Source of the DNA: an uncultured Bacilli bacterium
Lineage (GTDB): Bacteria; Bacillota_I; Bacilli_A; RF39; UBA660
Assembly (NCBI GenBank): GCA_910576985.1
Contig: CAJTLA010000033.1
Coordinates: 1 to 15,211 of the forward strand
Length of the DNA: 15,211 nt
Direction: 5' to 3'
Below, piece by piece: positions 7,510-12,766 of the stretch. The translations under genes were made by a program, and so were the position numbers. Numbering within the stretch: position 1 is the stretch's first letter; every line of letters begins with the position of its first letter. Below the pieces are notes generated by a model that was given only the letters and a program-made list of their open reading frames with translations, made no database searches and was not told the origin of the DNA.

Positions 7510-8259
7510 TTAATTACTTTCATCCATTATCCTCTTAGCATGAACTACTTTTCTTTTAGAAGTTCCACCAGTCCCTGAACAAGTAGAAAGCGTAAGTATA
7601 TAATCATTTGTAGAAATCTCTATATTAAAATTTTTATAACTTCTTTTAACAATAGTATCAATAAATTTTTTATAATCATTATCATTACTAAAAGAGGGCG
7701 TTATATAATACTCTTCTTTTTCAATAACATAATAACTAAATATTTCATAAGTAAATTTTCTTTCCTTATTATATATATCTATATAATGATTTTCTTTCTT
7801 ATCAAAAAAATCTTTTTTAAATAAATCTTGTAGCGACCCAAACATAGTGTCATCTAACATAGAGTGCCCAAATAACACAACATTTTTATCATCAAAAGAA
7901 GTATTCCGATAATCCATAAATATAGTTCCCGCTTGATTACTCTTCTTTTCAAACGAATGATTTAAATAATAAGAATTGTCGCTTGTGTGGACTATAGGAT
8001 TATTTATCTTATCTTGATTAAAATGGATCCACCCAACAATATCACTATTTATAGATGACAATTTATCAAAATCAATATTTAAAACTTCTTTATCTTCTTC
8101 TATCTCTATATCCGTAACGTCTTTTATCAATTCTTTTATTTCATTTTTATTATTCTGTAAATCTAATAAAAATAATACAATTTTAGTAGTAGAAAATAGA
8201 AACACTACTATAAATAAAATAAGTAGAATATTTTTTATTTTTAATCTTCGCTTTTTCAT
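7510..8259 (-). CDS. srtB: Class B sortase
   Basis: This 249-250 residue transpeptidase has an N-terminal membrane anchor (about 11-33) and an extracellular sortase domain. The family signature is complete: 'NSDIVGWIHF' and 'INNPIVHTSDNSYYLNHSF', catalytic His133 in 'LFGHSMLDDTMFGSL', Cys228 in 'LTLSTCSG', and Arg237 in 'SKRKVVHAKRI', matching the SrtB pattern GHNM-TMF and TLSTC. It should cut an NPQTN-like signal and attach the protein to peptidoglycan. The nearest substrate, with signal NAQTS, is encoded just upstream in the same operon. The ATG at 8259 is preferred over the GTG directly before it; the ribosome site is weak (AAAGTG), suggesting low expression. A hairpin at 8270-8302 lies between the two genes. 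Confidence 0.92.
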   Translation of the reverse strand: MKKRRLKIKNILLILFIVVFLFSTTKIVLFLLDLQNNKNEIKELIKDVTDIEIEEDKEVLNIDFDKLSSINSDIVGWIHFNQDKINNPIVHTSDNSYYLNHSFEKKSNQAGTIFMDYRNTSFDDKNVVLFGHSMLDDTMFGSLQDLFKKDFFDKKENHYIDIYNKERKFTYEIFSYYVIEKEEYYITPSFSNDNDYKKFIDTIVKRSYKNFNIEISTNDYILTLSTCSGTGGTSKRKVVHAKRIMDESN

Positions 8260-8269
8260 CACTTTAAAC

Positions 8270-8302
8270 AGAAAGAAATAGCACTTACGCTATTTTTCTT
8301 CT
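8270..8302 (-). terminator. Hairpin between surface protein and sortase genes (possible attenuator)
   Basis: The stem core AAATAGC/GCTATTT has a 6-nt loop and is extended by A/T pairs to about 13 bp (8270-8282 with 8289-8302). On the minus strand it is followed by TTTCTTTCT, a poor but usable U-rich tail. It overlaps the stop of the surface protein gene and would let only part of the transcripts reach the sortase. Confidence 0.5.
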
Positions 8303-9667
8303 CTTCTTACTAACTATTATATAAACTATTCCTACTAAAGAACTTACCGCTAATACAGAATATAATACAATATCCATAGAAGAAGTTTGAGCATTATTAG
8401 AGGTTACATTATTAGAAGTATTCACCATTTTATAATCATCACTAGGAACCAAAACATAAGATGAGAAGTGGTCAAAAGTAATATTCAATTTTCCATTTTC
8501 ATTTACAACTAAATTTTCTTTTACTACTTCCATTCTATTAGTATCTTGGTTGTAGTATAGTAAAGTAAATTTTTTATCCTTAAGATATTGTTTTACTTCT
8601 TCTTCATTTTTATTATATTGGCTTCTCATATAATATCCAACGTCGATAGATAAATTATATGGAGTAGGTAGTACACCATGATATACAAAATCAACATAAA
8701 TAGCGTCTTTTAACTCCACTAAACTATTGATTTTATCTTTATTGATAGAAGTATCCATAGATATACTATAATCATAAGTAAATCCTTTATTAACATTTGA
8801 AGTAATATCCTTACCATTTAATACATAACCATTAATTAATACTTTAATATCTTTTCCTTTTAAAGAATTAATTAACGCAGAAATATCTTCATTTTTATCT
8901 AATTTTACTGAAAAAGTATAGTCTTCACCATTTGAAAGAAAATCTCCTGTACTCCCTGGAATAACGTCTTTATAACGTTCAAGATTATTTAAAATTTGAA
9001 GTGCTCCCTCTTGTTTTAGATAATCAACTATTCTCATTTTCCAATTAATATGAATATCACTTTTATTTTTCGCACTTACTGTTAAAGTTACATTACCTAA
9101 ATCCTTAGCGTGAGTAATTACTTGAACAGCGTTAACCGGCTCAGTATCAAAACCATAAAATTCCCACCAAGTTTCTTCTTTTTCTAAATTATGGAATTCC
9201 CACCAAGTAGGCTTACTACTATAATCTCCACCAATCCATTTATTAAATTCTTCTAAACTTCTTTTATTGTATTCTTCAACATACTTATTAAAATTCTCTT
9301 TTTCTTTACTAAAATCATATGGTTTTACTTCAGCAGTCATAATACTTTCATCACTACTTTTTACACTAACCTCTTCTACATTATTAAATATAGTGTTTTC
9401 TGTAAAATATATAGCTTCAAGATAAGGAGTACTATTCCCAGAACCACCTACTTCTTCTAATCTAAAAGTTCTCTCTATATCTTTCCATTGACTGTTTCCA
9501 CCACTACACCCCTCACAATCGTGATTATCTGTAGAATGTAGTCCATTAGGATACTTTTCATCAAAATACCTTTCCCAATAAGGCTTACTCTCCGCATTAA
9601 CAACACTACTAGTATTAATAAACATAAAACTAAATACTATTAATCCAAATAATAAAATTTTCTTCAT
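8285..9667 (-). CDS. Cell-wall anchored surface protein (sortase B substrate)
   Basis: This 460-residue exported protein has a signal peptide (1-25, cleavage after VNA) and a unique N-terminal region with a CxxC pair in 'NHDCEGCSGG' (48-57). Two 'TWWEF' motifs lie 14 residues apart in 'PTWWEFHNLEKEETWWEFYGF'. Beta-rich repeats fill about 195-400, and a region ending 'GKLNITFDHFSSYVLVP' resembles the 'tFtvtHFSxYvl' end of many Gram-positive surface proteins. The C-terminal sorting signal is NAQTS (425-429), a hydrophobic stretch (433-452) and KKRRK (454-458). NAQTS is close to SrtB signals such as NPQTN and Listeria NAKTN, not LPxTG. It is transcribed from the promoter at 9764-9792 together with the sortase. 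The function of the exposed domains is unknown; adhesion, ligand capture or surface exclusion are possible. Confidence 0.85.
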   Translation of the reverse strand: MKKILLFGLIVFSFMFINTSSVVNAESKPYWERYFDEKYPNGLHSTDNHDCEGCSGGNSQWKDIERTFRLEEVGGSGNSTPYLEAIYFTENTIFNNVEEVSVKSSDESIMTAEVKPYDFSKEKENFNKYVEEYNKRSLEEFNKWIGGDYSSKPTWWEFHNLEKEETWWEFYGFDTEPVNAVQVITHAKDLGNVTLTVSAKNKSDIHINWKMRIVDYLKQEGALQILNNLERYKDVIPGSTGDFLSNGEDYTFSVKLDKNEDISALINSLKGKDIKVLINGYVLNGKDITSNVNKGFTYDYSISMDTSINKDKINSLVELKDAIYVDFVYHGVLPTPYNLSIDVGYYMRSQYNKNEEEVKQYLKDKKFTLLYYNQDTNRMEVVKENLVVNENGKLNITFDHFSSYVLVPSDDYKMVNTSNNVTSNNAQTSSMDIVLYSVLAVSSLVGIVYIIVSKKRRKIA

Positions 9668-9711
9668 ATTTTTACCAACCTTTCATCTTAAAAAATTTTA
9701 TCCATAATAAT

Positions 9712-9726
9712 TATTCTTAAAGAATA
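9712..9726. promoter_or_regulatory. Palindrome in leader of surface protein gene (possible operator)
   Basis: TATTCTT-A-AAGAATA is a perfect 7-bp inverted repeat around one central base. It lies in the leader between promoter and start codon of the surface protein gene, and beside the divergent XRE gene, so it is a plausible repressor site. It could also be chance in AT-rich DNA. Confidence 0.4.
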
Positions 9727-9738
9727 TTACTATTACAC

Positions 9739-9754
9739 AGAAGCAACCACTTCT
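9739..9754. promoter_or_regulatory. 5'-terminal hairpin of the surface protein mRNA or operator
   Basis: AGAAG-CAACCA-CTTCT forms a 5-bp inverted repeat directly after the predicted transcription start (about 9757, minus strand). It could stabilise the 5' end of the mRNA or bind a regulator. Confidence 0.35.
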
Positions 9755-9763
9755 ATTAACTCC

Positions 9764-9792
9764 AGTATATACTAATCATTTTAAAAAGTCAA
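9764..9792 (-). promoter_or_regulatory. Sigma-A promoter for surface protein-sortase operon
   Basis: On the minus strand TTGACT (9787-9792) is separated by exactly 17 bases from TATACT (9764-9769). The start would be near 9757, giving a leader of about 90 nt with two inverted repeats. It is a strong promoter by consensus, and the XRE gene is divergent from it. Confidence 0.85.
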
Positions 9793-9842
9793 CGAATAGA
9801 CGGCCTTTTTTAACAATAAAAATTGAGATAATTATAGTGGTG

Positions 9843-10088
9843 ATGCGTACGAATACAAAAGATGAAAATTATATTTACTATATATTCGGACAAAATCTTA
9901 AAAAACAAAGAAAACTAAAAGGCTTAACCCAAGAACAACTAGCAGATAAAAGTACATACAACATAGGTTTTATTAAAAACTTAGAGAGTAAGAAAGTTCA
10001 TCAAACCGCAAGTATGGGTACCGCTTATAAGTTTTCTCAAGTACTAGGGATCCCTATTACTGAATTATTCAAAGATTTAGAAGAATAA
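9843..10088 (+). CDS. XRE-family helix-turn-helix transcriptional regulator
   Basis: This is a small (81-83 residue) stand-alone HTH_XRE protein: 'FGQNLKKQRKLKGLTQEQLADKSTYNIGFIKNLESKKVHQTASMGTAYKFSQVLGIPITELF' covers the five-helix Cro/C1 fold with the recognition helix around 'STYNIGFIKNLE'. In-frame GTG (9837), GTG (9840) and ATG (9843) overlap; the ATG is chosen, but the ribosome site is poor. It is the only clearly plus-strand gene of the element and is divergent from the surface protein operon. It probably represses that operon and perhaps itself, with the inverted repeats at 9712-9726 and 9739-9754 or the direct repeats at 10162-10199 as candidate sites. No dimerisation or sensor domain is attached. 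Confidence 0.88.
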   Translation: MRTNTKDENYIYYIFGQNLKKQRKLKGLTQEQLADKSTYNIGFIKNLESKKVHQTASMGTAYKFSQVLGIPITELFKDLEE

Positions 10089-10161
10089 ATATACCCGCTG
10101 TTAATTCTCTAATAACACGCGAAATTTACAAGATTTATAGTGAATCAATATAAAATATTGA

Positions 10162-10199
10162 TATACATTAAAAAACGCGTTATACATTAAGTAAACGCG
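10162..10199. repeat. Two iteron-like direct repeats (TATACATTAA-n-AAACGCG)
   Basis: TATACATTAAAAAACGCG (10162-10179) and TATACATTAAGTAAACGCG (10181-10199) differ by a one-base gap and one or two changes, with a 19-bp period. A further ACGCG occurs at 10116-10120. They lie in the 168-bp gap between the XRE gene and the 132-aa gene and could be iterons or regulator sites. Confidence 0.6.
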
Positions 10200-10242
10200 C
10201 AATAATCTCATAATAACTATTTTTAAACGATTTTTTAACAAA

Positions 10243-10273
10243 AAGTATCTAAGGAACTAATCCTCTGATACTT
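10243..10273 (-). terminator. Intrinsic terminator of the 132-aa gene
   Basis: The stem AAGTATC (10243-10249)/GATACTT (10267-10273) has an inner AGGA/TCCT pairing. It is followed by TTTTTG on the minus strand, and preceded by TTCTTTTTT on the plus strand, so it may work in both directions and also end the XRE transcript. The stop of the 132-aa gene lies in the loop. Confidence 0.7.
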
Positions 10274-10655
10274 CTTTTTTACCTTTAAATAAAATTAAAT
10301 AAATATTATCCTCAAGTTTTTCAAAATTAGAACACCAATCTATATTATAGATATCTCGTGTATCATCATCAAAATATACGGACACTCTATTTACATTATT
10401 TTCCTTACACAAATAATCAATAGAAAAACCACCTAAACTTATATTTTCAATATCTACACAGAGATATCCTATATCATCATCAAACTCATAAAAATTAAAC
10501 GATAATATTTCTAATAGAGGAAAATTGATACCCCCATTATCATATGTTAATAAAATATTTTCTACACTAGGAGAGTTCCTTTTGATAACTAGTTCTTCTT
10601 TTAATTCATTTGTAAACTTTTCTAAGTTATTAACAACTTCATATAAACTTTTCAT
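10257..10655 (-). CDS. Hypothetical acidic protein (132 aa), element-borne
   Basis: Not recognised. The protein is small and acidic with a helical N terminus (about 1-27, 'LYEVVNNLEKFTNELKEELV'), then beta-rich, Asp-dense segments: 'FNFYEFDDDIGYLCVDIENISLGGFSIDYLC' and 'RVSVYFDDDTRDIYNIDWCSNFEKLEDNIYLILFKGKK'. It has no signal peptide or membrane span. GAGG immediately precedes the ATG, with AAGG further up. It lies downstream of the Rep gene on the same strand but 318 bp away. It could be an accessory or immunity-type protein; the sequence does not decide this. Confidence 0.65.
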   Translation of the reverse strand: MKSLYEVVNNLEKFTNELKEELVIKRNSPSVENILLTYDNGGINFPLLEILSFNFYEFDDDIGYLCVDIENISLGGFSIDYLCKENNVNRVSVYFDDDTRDIYNIDWCSNFEKLEDNIYLILFKGKKEVSED

Positions 10656-10707
10656 CCTCTTTTTTCCTTTTCCCTATTCATTTAAATATATAATAAAAGA
10701 AAGAGGG

Positions 10708-10787
10708 GTATTATTTTTAAAGAATTATAGAAATTTATTTTATTATTTATATAAATATGTAGTAAAATTCTTTAAAAATAATAATAC
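10708..10787. repeat. Long AT-rich inverted repeat downstream of rep
   Basis: GTATTATTTTTAAAGAATT (10708-10726) is complementary to 10766-10787, except for one three-base insertion in the second arm, with a 39-nt loop. It could fold as a large hairpin when single-stranded. Candidate roles are a single-strand origin or a rep terminator. Confidence 0.55.
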
Positions 10788-10861
10788 TATATATTTATAT
10801 TTTATAATAGAAGAAAAGAAAATATAAAATTTAATGATAAAGATATTTATATTAATATTTT

Positions 10862-10879
10862 TACTCTATAAATAGAGTA
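10862..10879. repeat. Perfect palindrome TACTCTAT-AA-ATAGAGTA
   Basis: Two 8-bp arms are separated by two bases, in the gene-free gap 3' of rep. The shape suits a dimeric DNA-binding protein site. Confidence 0.45.
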
Positions 10880-10973
10880 TATTATATAGTAGTAATTTTT
10901 ATATATTCTTACTCTTCTAATCCCTTATAAAATAACGAATAAAAGGAATTTCTAAGCCTATAATTTTGTGCTT

Positions 10974-11876
10974 CTAATTATATTTACTCTTAATAAACTC
11001 CTTTAACCATTTATCCGTATAGGCTTTGCAGTATTGCTTATAGTGATTAATCATCTCATTATAATATCGTTCTGCTCTTTCCTTTTCCTTACGTGTAAGT
11101 TCCTCATAATGATATAAAGTGTTAAGCCTTAAGCGTTCATTATATAAGTTTTCTAAACTACAAGGATAATGAATACTATCTAAAAAATCCCCCTCAAAAT
11201 AAGAAGAATAATCTTCTTCATAATCACTATAGTTCTCATTAACAAATACTACTTTTTCCGACTGCTTAAAAATATACTCAGCATAACGAATATCACAATT
11301 TTTCCCGTAGACTTTTTTCTCATTTTCTTCTATATCTTCTTTTTCTTCTACTTCTCTCTTCAATAGTTCCATTTCTTCCCGCATTTTTTCATCTTCTTCA
11401 TATACTTTTTTTGTCCTTAATACTTCTCTTATATAGTTGGGATCCAAATCCTGTGTATATAATTTAGGTAGTCTTTTCAATCTCTTATTTATCAGTTTTC
11501 TAATTTCTTTTCTTAAAGTTTCTCCTGGATAAGTAATCATTAAAATATGAAGATGATATCCTACATATACATTTCCTAGTTCTCCACTCTCACCTAATTT
11601 TCCAAAATTTACTTCCCTTATTTTCTCTTCATCTGTTAAAACTTCTATTTTAACTGGAGGCCTCCCTACTTTTCCTGTTCTCTCACGATAATAATCAGTA
11701 ACTACTCTTCCTATAATATTACTAATACCAATGATGGCTTCACACTTTCCTTTTTCTGAACGACAAATATTTTTAATCATCTTTTTTATTCCCTTTGCTT
11801 CTTTGTGAGCTTCCTCAAAACTTGGAAACTTATAATTTACATCTATCCTACTCATCTTTGCTTTCTTCCTTGACAC
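10974..11876 (-). CDS. HUH-type replication initiator-like protein (Rep)
   Basis: The 300-residue protein has a basic N terminus and the motif 'YVGYHLHILMITYPGETLRKEIRKLINKRLKRLPKLY' (about 105-141), in which HLHILM fits the HUH metal-binding motif of rolling-circle Rep and relaxase proteins. A tyrosine in 'LDPNYIREVLRTKKVY' (about 143-158) could be the nicking residue. Residues 160-195 form a highly charged helix ('EEDEKMREEMELLKREVEEKEDIEENEKK') and the C terminus is helical and basic. The GTG start at 11876 follows AAGGAG at 9 bases. An in-frame ATG at 11855, overlapping a leader stop, would give 293 residues. A candidate nick hairpin lies just upstream (11922-11939). It probably initiates rolling-circle replication of the excised element, and may also serve in transfer. 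The family is not certain. Confidence 0.6.
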   Translation of the reverse strand: MSRKKAKMSRIDVNYKFPSFEEAHKEAKGIKKMIKNICRSEKGKCEAIIGISNIIGRVVTDYYRERTGKVGRPPVKIEVLTDEEKIREVNFGKLGESGELGNVYVGYHLHILMITYPGETLRKEIRKLINKRLKRLPKLYTQDLDPNYIREVLRTKKVYEEDEKMREEMELLKREVEEKEDIEENEKKVYGKNCDIRYAEYIFKQSEKVVFVNENYSDYEEDYSSYFEGDFLDSIHYPCSLENLYNERLRLNTLYHYEELTRKEKERAERYYNEMINHYKQYCKAYTDKWLKEFIKSKYN

Positions 11877-11878
11877 AT
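11852..11878 (-). CDS. Possible 8-codon leader peptide overlapping the rep start
   Basis: ATG at 11878, seven bases after AAGGAG, opens MCQGRKQR and ends in TGA (11854-11852), which overlaps the internal in-frame ATG of rep as ATGA. The spacing from the ribosome site is better than for the GTG start of rep. This would couple rep translation to the leader. It is short and could be chance. Confidence 0.3.
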   Translation of the reverse strand: MCQGRKQR

Positions 11879-11921
11879 TATCACTCTCCTTAATTTTATA
11901 AAATAAAAAACATTAGTTCGT

Positions 11922-11939
11922 ATTCCGAGTAGTAGGAAT
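11922..11939 (-). other. Candidate double-strand (rolling-circle) origin hairpin
   Basis: On the minus strand ATTCC-TACTACTC-GGAAT forms a 5-bp stem that puts TACTAC in the loop. The pMV158/pE194 family is nicked in TACTACGAC displayed in a hairpin loop upstream of rep. The location, 45 bases before the Rep start and on the rep coding strand, fits. The match covers only TACTAC, so it is tentative. Confidence 0.4.
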
Positions 11940-12056
11940 TTAAATTTTTTATTTTATTAATTAAGAACTACGATAAAAATTTACTTTTAAATGGATTTTG
12001 AGAAAATTTTTAAAATTTTTTTATAATATACTAACTATTAACCAATAAAAAAACAT

Positions 12057-12085
12057 AAAAAAAATTTCTATGTTTTTCATAGAAA
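12057..12085 (-). terminator. Intrinsic terminator just inside the right element end
   Basis: Perfect 8-bp arms TTTCTATG (12065-12072) and CATAGAAA (12078-12085) are followed on the minus strand by eight Ts. It lies 60 bases inside the element and faces transcripts entering from the interrupted lipoprotein gene, so it would insulate rep from the host promoter. Confidence 0.8.
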
Positions 12086-12124
12086 CTCTGTATTAAAAGG
12101 CTTCGCTCCACTACTTGAAAAAAG

Positions 12125-12155
12125 TTAACCCTTTGGTCGTCTAAACATATACACC
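12125..12155 (-). repeat. Attachment site at the element's right end
   Basis: On the minus strand host GGTGTATAT meets core GT (12146-12145), then the element arm TTAGACGACCAAAGGGTTAA (12144-12125). The arm matches the left arm in inverted orientation at 15 of 20 positions. The first element bases create the TAG that ends the truncated lipoprotein. Confidence 0.85.
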
Positions 12156-12428
12156 TTCATCGTTTCTCAAAATAATTTGCTCATGATTATTCGTTTTATT
12201 TTTTAAGCTAACACGAATTTTTTCATTGTTGGAACTTGATACATCAACAGTATAGCGATACGTTTCTTCATTATTGACAATTTCCAAATCTCCTGTTAAA
12301 TGATAACCTTTATTATTTTCTACTTTTTTTGCAAAATCTTTTACAATTTCTTTTTCTCCTTTTTTAAAACATCCTGTCAACATAAAACAACTTACAATGA
12401 TTGTACAAAGTAGTATTTTTTTCTTCAT
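12141..12428 (-). pseudogene. 5' fragment of the interrupted lipoprotein gene
   Basis: This fragment encodes 95 residues: a lipoprotein signal peptide with lipobox L17-T18-G19-C20, then the start of a secreted domain (KKGEKEIVKDFAKKVENNKGYHLTGDLEIVNNEETYRYTVDVSSSNNEKIRVSLKNKTNNHEQIILRNDEGVYV) that stops at a TAG supplied by the element. ATG follows GAGGTG. The remainder of the gene is at 3639-4358. The N-terminal pattern is typical of LolA-like lipoproteins of Gram-positive bacteria, in which this segment forms the first beta strands. A truncated lipid-anchored peptide may still be made, but it is unlikely to fold. The family name is an inference; that the halves belong together is directly supported by the restored frame and att symmetry. 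Confidence 0.9.
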
Positions 12429-12539
12429 TTTTTCACCTCATCATTACACTTCATTGTATGGAAAAAAAATTCCATTTATGAATGAATATTTTATTTTTTT
12501 TTGGAAATAATAAGAATAAATAGAGAAAGGAGAACAGAT

Positions 12540-12740
12540 ATGGAAACAATTCAAAAAATAGCTTTAGTATTTACAATTATTGGAGCTATTAACTGGGGTC
12601 TTGTTGGAATTTTAGATTTAGATCTAGTAGCAACTCTTTTTGGAGATATGACAATGCTTACCAGAATCGTTTATGGATTAGTTGGAATTTGTGGACTAAT
12701 CAACATCGGTATTCTATTTTCTCATATAGAACAAAAATAA
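12540..12740 (+). CDS. DUF378 small membrane protein (YuzA-like)
   Basis: The 66-residue protein has two membrane segments (about 6-27 'IALVFTIIGAINWGLVGILDL' and 42-61 'IVYGLVGICGLINIGILF'). The family signature 'GAINWGLVG' and 'RIVYGLVGICGL' identifies DUF378, whose role is unknown. The ATG at 12540 is set by AAGGAG at 12526-12531; an in-frame start 13 codons upstream has no ribosome site. It is divergent from the lipoprotein gene and convergent with cdaR, sharing a terminator. Confidence 0.9.
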   Translation: METIQKIALVFTIIGAINWGLVGILDLDLVATLFGDMTMLTRIVYGLVGICGLINIGILFSHIEQK

Positions 12741-12766
12741 AAGGATTTTTTAAGTCCTTTTATTTT
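12734..12766. terminator. Bidirectional terminator between DUF378 gene and cdaR
   Basis: Perfect 12-bp arms AAAATAAAAGGA (12734-12745) and TCCTTTTATTTT (12755-12766) carry T runs on both strands. It contains the stop codons of both convergent genes (12738-12740 and 12760-12762). Confidence 0.92.

Larger units (their letters stand above)
10656..10973. other. 318-bp gene-free AT-rich gap between rep and the 132-aa gene
   Basis: No credible gene is seen. The gap holds a long inverted repeat (10708-10787) and a perfect 8-bp palindrome (10862-10879), both in nearly pure A/T sequence, downstream of the rep gene. Such gaps in replicating elements often hold a single-strand origin, but that is inference. 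Confidence 0.6.
4357..12146. mobile_element. Integrated serine-recombinase element (~7.8 kb) with Rep, regulator and sortase cargo
   Basis: The boundaries are set by the interrupted lipoprotein gene. The host frame breaks at 4357-4358 and again at 12145-12146, sharing the dinucleotide AC (GT on the minus strand). The element ends (4359-4378 and 12125-12144) are imperfect inverted repeats matching at 15 of 20 positions, as in the attP of large serine integrases. The recombinase lies 34 bp from the left end. Contents: large serine recombinase, 34-aa ORF, 140-aa and 148-aa unknowns, sortase B, surface protein, XRE regulator, 132-aa acidic unknown and a HUH Rep-like protein. No T4SS, relaxase of a familiar family, antibiotic resistance or toxin gene is seen. 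Confidence 0.92.

Noticed and set aside
10116..10199. Start of a CRISPR array
   Set aside because: There are only two near-adjacent repeats without spacers of constant length and no cas genes; the pattern fits iterons or operators.
10974..11876. A conventional MobA/MobV relaxase
   Set aside because: The HLHILM motif is present, but neither the three-His relaxase motif HxDxxxPHxH nor a recognisable N-terminal tyrosine block is seen; a Rep-like HUH protein fits better.
4357..12146. Prophage or full conjugative element
   Set aside because: No capsid, tail, terminase, lysin, VirB4/VirD4 or FtsK-like gene is present, and the length is too short.
12459..12476. Inverted repeat ATGGAA-A6-TTCCAT before the lipoprotein gene as an operator
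   Set aside because: The arms are 6 bp around an A tract in AT-rich DNA; nothing links it to a regulator, and the nearby -10 (TACAAT) lacks a -35.
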